From assembly GCA_006503475.1 (NCBI GenBank), contig RSEH01000300.1, positions 1 to 52,007 of the forward strand: a stretch of DNA of 52,007 nt. Direction: 5' to 3'. This DNA comes from Stentor roeselii. Its lineage: Eukaryota > Ciliophora > Heterotrichea > Heterotrichida > Stentoridae. Below the pieces are notes generated by a model. That model did no database searches. It was given only the letters and a program-made list of their open reading frames with translations, and was not told where the DNA came from. Both the position numbers and the translations under genes were made by a program. Shown here in pieces: positions 9,201-18,300 of the stretch (its first letter is position 1; each line of letters begins with the position of its first letter).

Positions 9201-11343
9201 GAAAGTGATTGATTCTTTAGAAGCTTTAAGTAAAAGAATAAGAGTTTCTTCTGGATTTGAACAGGAATTCGAAGTTATCAATAATGCGACGAGACTTTTC
9301 AATATTCACCTCAGGTCAGTTCTTTCATCAAAAAGAGCAGTTATCAAAGAAAGACTTACAGATGAAGCCTTTGAATGGCTTTTAGGAGAAGTCGAAGCCC
9401 GCTTTATGCAAGCCAGAGTCCAAGCCGGCGAAATGGTCGGGTCAATTGCAGCTCAAAGCATCGGGGAACCTGCAACTCAAATGACTTTAAACACCTTTCA
9501 CTTCGCAGGTGTTAGTTCAAAAAACGTCACATTAGGTGTACCTCGTTTAAAAGAACTGATAAATGTGGCAAAAACAGTAAAAACTCCTACTTTAACTGTC
9601 TTTTTAACACCTGACCTTGCAGGTGAAAGTGAATTTGCAAAGGAAATTTTAAGTAAACTTGAATATACCACTTTGGCTAATGTCACTGAAACTTGCGCTA
9701 TTTTTTATGACCCTGACCCTCGCAGGACTATCATTGAAGAAGACTCAGGACTTGTAGAGAGTTACTTCGAAATGCCTGATGAAGGCATCAATGATGAAAA
9801 GATGTCGCCTTGGCTTCTTAGAATTGAACTAGACAAAATTTCAATGATTGACAAAAATATCACAATGGCTGACGTCTATGAAAGCATCATGAAAGAATAC
9901 AAAGATGAACTTCACTGCATTTATTCTGATGATAATGATGAAAAACTAGTCCTTCGTATTAGAATTATGAACGCAGAAGAAAATTCTCAGAACCAGCTGG
10001 AAACTTGGAAATTTTTAAAAGAAGTCGAAAGTAACATGCTTGAAAAACTCTGGCTTAAAGGTATTGAAGGTATCAGCAAAGTAGTAATGAAAGAAGTCGC
10101 AGTTCCTGTTGTAAGCTTCGACGGAGGAGTGAAAAAAATGAAGAACTGGAGACTTGAAACTGACGGGGTTAACCTCGGGTCAGTTCTGGCCCTTTCAGGA
10201 ATTGACCATACGAGAACTATTTCAAATGACTTGGTAGAAGTTGCAGGGACTTTAGGAATAGAAGCAGCTCGACAGGTGTTATTAAAAGAACTTCGTGAAG
10301 TTCTAACAGTTTATGGAATTTATGTGAATTTCCGGCATTTATCCGTACTTTGCGATGTGATGACTCAAAGAGGGTACTTGATGAGTATTACCCGTCATGG
10401 AATAAACCGGACAGAATGTGGTCCTTTACATAAAGCTTCATTTGAAGAGACTGTCGAAATGCTTTTAGAAGCTGCGGCTTATTCAGAAGTGGATTACTTG
10501 AAAGGAGTAACTGAAAATATCATGCTTGGGCAATTGGCTCCTATTGGAACTGGCGAGGTTGACCTTTTGATTGACGTTGGTAAAATAGAAAAATGTCAAA
10601 CTGTGTATGATCCACTTGAAGCTCCTGAAATGATTGATTATTCGACTGGAAAATACGCTTATGAGGTGAATGCTCAGGGCACACCTGTTGATGTCGCTAC
10701 TCCCAGGATTATGATGCCTGAAAGTACTATCGCCACTACACCCAGAGCGGATACTCCTGCAAATCCAGCTTATTTCTCGCCTTATGAATATGCACCTAGC
10801 CCGGCTAGTCATAATTCACCTTATTTGAAGTATTCTCCTGTTATTCATAGCCCGGTTTATTCACCTAGTATGGTACAAAGCCCGAATTTTACATCGTCGT
10901 TGCAGAGCTATAGTCCGAGTAATAACTCGATGAGACCTTTTAGTCCTTTTGGAATCACCAGTCCTTCTGTTGGGGCTAGTCCTAAGGTGCAATGCTATCC
11001 TAGTCCTTATTATTCACCTTCTCATACTGGACCTGGATATGTTTCTAGCTCACCTGCTTATTCTCCTACTTCTCCGAACTATTCACCTACGTCGCCAGCT
11101 TACTCGCCAACATCCCCACTATACTCCCCGACATCACCAGCCTATTCTCCAACAGCATCCGCCTATTCACCATCAGCTCCATCTCCAATCTACAAGCCGA
11201 TTCCATACGTGCCTAGCCCAGTCTACAACGCTAAAAGTCCAGCCTATTCAAACAAGCCTTCGATAAAAAAGCCAAACGAGGCCTACATAGTAACCAAACT
11301 TGAAGAACTCGAAGAAGAAAGCGAAGAAGAAATAAATAGTTAG
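6220..11343 (+). CDS. RPB1: DNA-directed RNA polymerase II largest subunit RPB1
   Basis: A 1707-aa ORF with the full RPB1 plan. The N-terminal clamp has FGVLRPDEI and the zinc motif CKTCNGKKNDCPGHFGH, followed by a CGGAQP element. The catalytic loop NADFDGDEMNMH places the three magnesium-binding aspartates at D484, D486 and D488. The bridge-helix region contains GREGLSDTAVKTSETGY. The trigger loop follows GEPATQMTLNTFHFAG. The C-terminal domain starts near residue 1520 with scattered Y-S-P motifs and has only four consecutive consensus YSPTSPx heptads (Y1614 onward), then degenerate copies and an acidic tail. It is therefore polymerase II rather than I or III. It catalyses mRNA synthesis in the macronucleus. 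ATG 6220 sits in a tataaATG context; the stop is TAG. The next gene starts 3 nt downstream. Confidence 0.98.
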   Translation: MLKSGSGLTPSSAEVHRVTGVTFGVLRPDEIESMSADTIFHTDIYDDQGVPRDGGINSLLLGTNDNRLSCKTCNGKKNDCPGHFGHIKLAKPVYHYGFLNEIRRVLRCVCIRCSRLLLDHNDPHFRTALLMRNPKSRGKFIAKICQNVKKCVSNPEAKPSDEENDESLYGGCGGAQPKIMKDGIGLTIEFLEATEDSPDRKRRLFAEEALRILKAVSDLDCEALGYDPARSRPDWMIIKVLPVSPPCVRPYVVLDSSLRSEDDLTHQYTQILKTNLKLISEIERGSPAHLINQDLMVLQFHVATLFNNEIPGQPQAKHRSGKPVKSISQRLKGKEGRIRGNLMGKRVDFSARTVITPDPNLDLDQLGVPRSIAINLTVPETVTHFNMERLKRLVNNGPSSHPGAKYIIRPHGGGIIDLKYFRKNTDYALEYGYIVERHIDNGDFVIFNRQPSLHKMSMMAHSVVVLPYSTFRLNLSVTTPYNADFDGDEMNMHVPQSLETKAELTEIMHVPRQIVSPQSNRPVMGVVQDSLLGVSLFTRRDSFLEYFDVMNLLMWAENFNGRLPVPTVLKPRPLWTGKQIFSMLLPEVNLLRFSALHDPERDSSARDSEVLIEKGELLTGQVDKRTVGSSSGSLIHVIWMEHGPLATKDFLTRCQKLVNNWLLIHSFSVGISDTIADFLSTENIKETLIDAKGKIAKLIGLARDGRIQCQPGKNMMESFEFKVNTKLNAARDKSGELATKSLSFRNNVKAMVNAGSKGSEINICQIMACVGQQNVEGRRIPFAFLKRTTPHFTKDDYGPESRGFVENSYISGLTPQEFFFHAMGGREGLSDTAVKTSETGYIQRRLMKALEDVMVKYDGTVRNSSGNIFQFLYGEDGMAGEFIEDQTMETIKMDLETLKKNYEFIDEINDGSSLEKYRPALEGYIIAELVKRPELQMRLVQEFKKIQEDQVELRKIFPSFDDRQHLPVNLKRLIWNAKKKFGISGINKSDLHPVKVIDSLEALSKRIRVSSGFEQEFEVINNATRLFNIHLRSVLSSKRAVIKERLTDEAFEWLLGEVEARFMQARVQAGEMVGSIAAQSIGEPATQMTLNTFHFAGVSSKNVTLGVPRLKELINVAKTVKTPTLTVFLTPDLAGESEFAKEILSKLEYTTLANVTETCAIFYDPDPRRTIIEEDSGLVESYFEMPDEGINDEKMSPWLLRIELDKISMIDKNITMADVYESIMKEYKDELHCIYSDDNDEKLVLRIRIMNAEENSQNQLETWKFLKEVESNMLEKLWLKGIEGISKVVMKEVAVPVVSFDGGVKKMKNWRLETDGVNLGSVLALSGIDHTRTISNDLVEVAGTLGIEAARQVLLKELREVLTVYGIYVNFRHLSVLCDVMTQRGYLMSITRHGINRTECGPLHKASFEETVEMLLEAAAYSEVDYLKGVTENIMLGQLAPIGTGEVDLLIDVGKIEKCQTVYDPLEAPEMIDYSTGKYAYEVNAQGTPVDVATPRIMMPESTIATTPRADTPANPAYFSPYEYAPSPASHNSPYLKYSPVIHSPVYSPSMVQSPNFTSSLQSYSPSNNSMRPFSPFGITSPSVGASPKVQCYPSPYYSPSHTGPGYVSSSPAYSPTSPNYSPTSPAYSPTSPLYSPTSPAYSPTASAYSPSAPSPIYKPIPYVPSPVYNAKSPAYSNKPSIKKPNEAYIVTKLEELEEESEEEINS
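11059..11205 (+). repeat. RPB1 CTD heptad array
   Basis: Coding heptad repeat of the polymerase II CTD. Four perfect YSPTSPx units lie at 11059-11142, followed by YSPTASA and YSPSAPS. Divergent Y-S-P units flank the array on the N-terminal side (10770-11058). The array is much shorter than in yeast or animals. Confidence 0.9.
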
Positions 11344-11346
11344 TAA

Positions 11347-11943
11347 ATGTTTGTTTACAATGGTTTTCTCACCAAAAGCCAGGAATTCTCTTATTTTCAA
11401 AAAGTTGCTCAAATCCTTCAAATCTTACAAACAACTCTTTTGAAAGTCCTTCAATATCGAACAGAATTGATATCAAAAGCAGATGTTAAAGGTCTTACCA
11501 CAAGTTTTCAGAAAATTTTTCAATCTTTGAAAGACATGGAAAGTCAAAAACACTCTGATCCAAAGTTTTCTTATTTTTGTTCAGAAATGATGAAGTTTTT
11601 AGAAGAAAATCAACCTTTTGATAGTCGGAGTAGTCATGAGAGGACGAAGAGAAATGATTTTCAAATGCTTGATGATTGTCTTGCTTTGGATAATTCAAGA
11701 GATGATACAAGGGTGCTTAGAGCTAGTCCTGTTATTAGGGATTATGGAAAAGAGGATTATTTGAAGAGCTCTCGATTGAAACTTGATAGGTTTAAAGATC
11801 CGAATAGACGATTTACCCCTATGCTTAGGAGAAGTACTCCTGATAAAGGTATTTCGGGATTTGGAAAAAAGAAAGGAAGGAAGAATAGTCCTGCACAGAT
11901 GTATCATGACCAGGCCATGGCTTTGTTAACTGTGAATTTGTAG
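11347..11943 (+). CDS. Hypothetical protein directly downstream of RPB1 (198 aa)
   Basis: ORF from ATG 11347 to TAG. The family is not recognised. The first 90 residues look helical and hydrophobic-patterned (FSYFQKVAQILQILQTTLLK), followed by a charged, Ser/Arg-rich, probably disordered half with DPNRRFTPMLRRSTPDKG and a short ordered end. Only three bases (TAA) separate its ATG from the RPB1 stop TAG, so its promoter and 5' UTR must lie within the RPB1 CTD coding sequence, or it is translated from a shared transcript. A later start at M63 (MESQKHSDP) is possible. No 15-nt intron linking it to RPB1 could be found. Confidence 0.65.
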   Translation: MFVYNGFLTKSQEFSYFQKVAQILQILQTTLLKVLQYRTELISKADVKGLTTSFQKIFQSLKDMESQKHSDPKFSYFCSEMMKFLEENQPFDSRSSHERTKRNDFQMLDDCLALDNSRDDTRVLRASPVIRDYGKEDYLKSSRLKLDRFKDPNRRFTPMLRRSTPDKGISGFGKKKGRKNSPAQMYHDQAMALLTVNL

Positions 11944-12384
11944 ATTTAGGTGATAATAGAAGGTTTTTAGGATTGGTGGTGAATTTTTTGGAGGAGTTGT
12001 ATTTAGGGTATTTTAGAAGGGAATGTTTAAGTTGGTATTTTTAGGTTAAGGATAGTTTTTTGGATTTTTAGGTTTATTTGAGATGTTTTCATTACTGTAT
12101 GTATAAAATTATTAAGTTGATAATTGTTAGATATTATAGGAACTTACTATATATAGAATTATTAAGTTGTTAATTGTTACATAATTATAGGCAATTACTG
12201 TATCTATACAATTATTAAGTGGATTATTGATACATAATTATATTTCACAGTGTTTCCAAATCTTCTAGATGCACTAATCGCTGTTAAACTGATAAAAATA
12301 CCTATTTCTTAAAAACTTTTAAATTCACATTCAATTTAATACCTTAAAATTAACTATAAATTCTTAGAATCTAACTAAAACTAA
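11944..12384. other. Convergent intergenic region with tandem repeat
   Basis: The region lies between the 3' ends of the gene at 11347 (plus) and the giant AAA gene (minus). The first part is G/T-rich, the last part A/C-rich, and the middle is occupied by an AT-rich tandem repeat listed separately. No coding potential seen. Confidence 0.6.
12091..12243. repeat. Tandem repeat, three copies of about 51 bp
   Basis: Three diverged units can be aligned on the core attattaag, which starts at 12108, 12158 and 12211 (spacings 50 and 53). Each is followed by a ...ttgttacataattatag-like tail and preceded by ttactatatata-like sequence. It lies between two convergent genes, so it could form part of both 3' ends. 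Confidence 0.8.
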
Positions 12385-15300
12385 TTAATTTATAACTAAA
12401 AACTCCTCATCTATCTCCTTCATTTTAACACAAGAAAAAAATAAAAAAGCATCTTTTCTTTCATTCTTCGCTAAAATTTCATAAAAATCATAAAGTTCAA
12501 TATTGTTTCCATGTTTTTGCATAAAACTTTCATCAATCACAAACACTTCCAAAGCATTTTTCAAATAGTTTTTCTTTCTAATATTCTTTAAATCTCCAGA
12601 AACATCAGAAATTTTAAAATCAAAAAACTTTATTTCCGGTAAAGTTTTAAAAAATTGATCTAAACTTTTTTCTGCCAGAAAATTTGATGAAAAAATTTGA
12701 ATTAAGGCATCTTTATCAATTTTTTTCGTTAAAAAAACCGGAATTTTCATAAAAAAATAGTAAAAAATCGCCAAAAACTCACTTTGCAATTTAAAATCCT
12801 CTGAAATTCCTTGAAATTCATAAAACTCTTGAAATCGATAAATAAAGTCAAGCTGTTCAAATTCAATAATTTTCAGAAAAATATTATCAGGGATATTTTG
12901 ATAAATTTTCTTTAAACCCTTTCCGAGAACCATGAAGAATTTTTCAAAATTTTCATTATCAAGTTTAAAAGAATAAGTCAAAAAAATAGAAATAACCCCT
13001 GGGAACATATTTTTTAACTTAAAACTTTCCAGTTCTTTTTTAAGTTTTTCATATCGATCAGTGATAACCAAAGGGTTAAATTTCGATTTCCTGTAAAAAA
13101 ACTGTTGAAGCATCTGAGTCGTTTCAACAAACCTTCTCAAGTCTTTTAAATCCACAGGTTTTCCAACAAAATCTATAAAAAACCTATAAACCTCTAAAAT
13201 CATCATCGAAAACACCTCAGGTCTATCAATACCTGCCTTTGTAATCATTTCAAAAGCATAACTTTTCACATCTTCTGCTTCAAACTTTCCAAAATCCCAA
13301 ACAAATTCTAAAACTTTTTCAGGAAATGGGACTACTGAAGAAAAATCTCTGCAAATAGCAACAAATACAATTTTTTCATCAACCTGTTGATTTTTTAACA
13401 CCCTGTCACAAATAACTCCAAAAATTTCAGAATCAAGTCGATTTCCTCCAAACGAATCAAAAACGACCCAAGTCCTAAAATCATTCGAAATTGAATTCGC
13501 AGCAACAATCAAATCTTCAAAATCTTTAAAACAAGTCTTCGAATCCACATCAAGCCAAAAAACCCTCTCTTGAAGAACTTGTTGTAAAAAAAACTTTAAA
13601 AGTGAAGTTTTTCCAGTTCCTCGTCCTCCACAAATAAAAACTGGGACTTTTGCTAATCCTTTTAAAAAAATCATGCTCATTTTCCAGAAGTTGTCAAGTG
13701 TAACGAAAAAATCAGAAAAATTCAGTTCTTTTAATCGAAAGTCAAGAATTGAATCAGAGTCGAGACCTTCTGCGGCTTTTTTGTAAAGACTCATGATGTT
13801 AAAATTTAACAACTTTCGAAGAAGGTCTTGACTTGTCATTTCAGAGAAATTTTCTAAATTTGATTTAAATTTTGAGTAAATCTTTGAAAATACTTTGAAT
13901 GACCAAAATTTTGATTTTTTGTTGGTTAAATAGTTGGATATGGAAATGGGGACTGATGATGGTGACTTGTAAAGAAAGAGAAAATCGCCGCTTTCGTTGA
14001 AAAAAGTAAAAAAATTTGAGAAATTGTGAAATTTGAATGATGAGTTTGGCTTTGAGAGAAGAGATTTAGTTGTTTCTAAGAGGCTTTGTAAGATATCAGT
14101 TGTCAATGATTTCAAAGATTCTGGGTTTTTTTTTAGATTTTTGAAGAAAAGCTCGCTTTTTTCGTAATTTTCTAAAAGACAGCTCATCACCTTTGTAAAA
14201 ATTTTCAACTGATGGAAATTCGCTCGGTTGCAGCAAGTGAGAAAGAAAAACTCAAAAGTTTCTTGAATTTCTTTGGAAAAACCGAGGTCAACATTAAAAC
14301 TAAACTTTTGATCTAAATCTCTATCTTCACATATTTGCAAGTATCTTGAAACAAAAGCGATTTCTTTATCAACTTCAACTCTGCTAAGCGAAAATTCCTC
14401 AACTCTTAAAATTTGAAGTCTTCTCAAAAAAGGAATATCTTTGAACAGGTGTTCTTCATACCCATTAACAATTTCAATGAAAAACCACGACGTTTGATGA
14501 ATAGAAATCAAGTTCGAGTTGCAAAAGTAAAGATTGAAAATTTCCAACCCAAAGAGAATCTGTTCAAAATAAAAAGGAACTTTTGCCAAGTTCAAATGAA
14601 ACAAACGATTTTTTTTTCCAAGGATTTTTTCAAAGTTTTTTACAAATTTCGAAAAGTTTAAACTTTGGTCAATGTGAATAGTTTCAATTTTTAATTTATT
14701 TTCTTCAGCGAATTTTGCAATAAACGACGTTTTTCCTTGCCCTGAGGAAGAAGATTGAATTATCTTTAATTTACTTGTTTCTGAGGGAATTGTTGATATT
14801 GGGCTTTGGAAAGAAGGACTTGAAATCACTTCAAAGGGACTCAGGAAGGATTTGAATGGAAATTCAGGATCTTTTGAAACTAGTAAAAATGATGATTTTA
14901 ATGAAGAGGTTTTAAATATTTCTTGAAAAAAAATATTTGATTTGACTTGGAGGTCAGAGGGAAGGTCTTCTGGACATAGTAAAGAAAATAGAGAAGGTTT
15001 TGAACTTTGGGAAAATCGGAGGATGAATAATGAGATGTCTTCTTTTGTAGATTTCGAGTTACATGTAAAGATTTGACTAGTGGTTGGTTGAGTATTGAAA
15101 ATAGTTTGGTAGAAGTCAAGAACTAATCCGAAAGGGTCTGATGAATATTTGAAAAAAAAATGACTTTTAGCTGAATTTTCGAAATTTTCATTAGTTTCTT
15201 CTGGTAGTGGCTCTAGAAACTTTAGGAAATTTTTTAATCCAGTTAAGTCTTGTTGATACTTTTCGAGATTTTCAAGGGTTTTTATTGATGGGTTGATTAG

Positions 15301-18300
15301 ATTAACCAGTTTCAGAACATTTTTACTTTTTTCTTTACTCTCCTTTGAAAAAAACTCGAAAAAGACTGAAAGTCTTTTTCTGTTAAAGTAATTGAGAGGT
15401 GGATACAAAGTTCTAAATTCTTTGAGTTCTTTTTGCCACTTTTCTTTAGTTTTTAAACATTTTTCTATGAAAGATGAACTTTTTTTTATTTGAGCTTTTC
15501 TGACATCGAAGCTTTGACAGAAATCATCTTGGTAAAAATAAGGTGACCCAAAAATATAATTTAAAGAATTCGTGATTTTGCATAAATCTTTATAAAAAAT
15601 CTGAAATTTTTCAAAAACTTTTAAATTTTTCAGAATTCTTTTAATTTTTTCAGGTTTTTTTTTCATTTCCAGTGTTCTTTGAATCATTTTTTTCATTATC
15701 TCAGCTTTTTCTGTCAATTTCTTCAAATCTTTCAGATTTAAACAAAATTTTTCAGTTGTTTTTGTAGGCTCAACAGTTAAAATAGCATCAAACTTGAACT
15801 TTTTTATGACAAATTCAAGTGAAGACCAAGAATAAACCGCCATAATTTTCATGATTTTTTCATATTCAAAGCTTTCCAAAGCATCTCTAAACTCTTTAAG
15901 AACTTCAAATTGACTTCCACATAATTCAAAATCTTCTAAAACTGCAAAAAATTCGAGATTTTCACAAAGATCAAGAATTTTCTTTAAAATATTTCTAAAA
16001 TTATCAATTTCTTGAAAACCTTGAACAAAATTCCAGATTTTCCAAAAAGAGTTCAAAGTTATTCTAGATTTTTTGTCAATATTCGGAAATAATTCAATAA
16101 ATTCAATGCAAAACTTGATTTCTTCTTCATTAAAAATTTGAGCAAGGGCCAAAACCTCTCTTTTTTCATAAGCGACTTGCATGAAAATCTTTAAATTTTC
16201 TCTTGTTTTCGAGTCAAAGTCTCCAAAAACTTCTCTATAAACCCCAGCTCTGATATTAATCGATTCTCTCGAAAAGTCAACAGGTAAAGTCTCTAAGTTA
16301 AAGCAAGGAACTTTAAAAGATTCAAGAAAATATTTAAAGTAAAAAAGAGCTTCAATAAAAAATCGATATTCGACTGTGATTAAAGTAAAAAAGTAAAAAT
16401 TTTCTGAAAATCTTTCTTTTTGTTCAATTAAATTGAATAGTTTTTTGCATTCTTTATTCATGTCTTCAGAAGTTTCAAGGAACTGAATAATTGGATCTAA
16501 GATTTGAATGTCAAGACTAGTATCTTTTGATGTGATTTTTAAGAGAAATTCTTTTAAATTTTCTGAAGTTTTTAAAAATTTTTCTTCAAGATTTTTGCAT
16601 TTTTTGGATGATTTTAATAAAGATAGAAAAATTTTAGAGGATAGGGAAAGGTTGAGAGACTCGAGAAAGTTAAATAAACCTTTTAGTTCTTTTGGACAGT
16701 CGATGCTTGATAGAGTCATATTCCAGATTTCATTTGAAAAACTCTCGAATAGTTCTTTGTAATTCGTTTGTAAGTCAAAAAAACCATGAAATTTATAGAT
16801 AAAAGTTTTAAGTTGTTTTAAAACTCTTTTCAGATTCTGGATTTTGTTAAGAACATTCACAAAAACATCTGAAAATTCTTTTAAATCCTTATTTCTTTCA
16901 AGAGCCAGTTCAAAATAAGCAAAAAATGCATTTTTTTGAGATTCATCAAATTCCATCAACTTATTAGCCATCTTGACAGTGATTTTACCATTTTGCAAAT
17001 CATCAATAAACTTCATAACACTTTCATAAAAACATCTAAAAAGTCTAGAATTTTTTTGAATATCAATTTTATCCAAAAACACAAAAAACGGGTTAATTTT
17101 CGAAGGATTTTCCAAGATCAAATGATGACAAAACTCTAAAGAAAAGTCCAGTTTCGACTCAATAAAAAAAATAATCTGCCTTAAAACAAGACTATTTTCA
17201 TTCCCAGGAAAATCCTTCAAAATCAAATCTTTCATCAAATTTTCTTTATTCGAAGTATTTAAAAGTCCTTCTAGAGTATTTTTCAAGAAATACTTTCGAA
17301 AGGTTTTCGTCTTAACTATATCAAAAGTTTGAAGCAAATCTTTGAAATTGTGACTCTTGAAGAAATTAACAGAAAATTCTGATAAAGTTCTTTGTTGTTC
17401 GCATGGAAGACTTACAAGTTGAGAATCAATCATCAAGACTAAATCATTTATTTTTTTTTCCTTCTGAATTGATATCCAGTGATTGAAGGTTTCAAGTAAT
17501 TCAGAAGGGTAAATAAGAAGAAGTTTTGAAATTTCATTGAAGCTCCAAACCTCAGCTGACTTGAATAAAATACTTTTAGGGCTGAAACTTGCAAAAAATT
17601 CATCAGCTTTCAGGATTTTAAATAATTTCAGTATTTTTTCAAGGCTTTTTTCATCTGTTTTTAAATAATCGTTTAAAAAAACTTCTAAATAATGATTGAT
17701 TTGATAACTTTTTATGAAAATTGAAGATTTTTCAGGTTCTTGAAGAATAAAATGTAAAAAATCGAGAAGTTCATTGATATTGAGACATGCTGAAATGAAT
17801 TTTAAGGAAACAAAATGAGACTTTTCTTCATTTTTCATGTAATTAAATAGAGGAAGTTGAATGAATTTGATTAAAGTTTGCAAATCAACAGATAGTCCCA
17901 AGAAAGACTCTCCGATGATCGACTTTTGAATTTCAGGTAAATTTTCTGAAGACTTAACTAAAAACATCAACTCGTTTAAACCTATCAAAGATGAAGAGGT
18001 TTTAAGTAACTTTAGAGAATTTTTTACTATCTTGAAGATGAAGAAATTATCTGAAAAATTATCGAAAAGCTCAGGAATATCGTAAACTTGTGTTATTTTC
18101 ATTTGTAGACCTGATGCAAGTAACACTGCTAGTCCTTTCATGAAAATCCTTGAAAATGGTTTGTTTATTATGAGAGTTTTTAGAATTTGTCCATGGTTTA
18201 TGATGGATTTTAAAATAAATCTGACTTGCTTTTTGTGTCTTTCAGTTTCTGAAGGTATAAACAGCTGGAAAGCAAAAGATGAGACTATTGTAAAAAGTTC

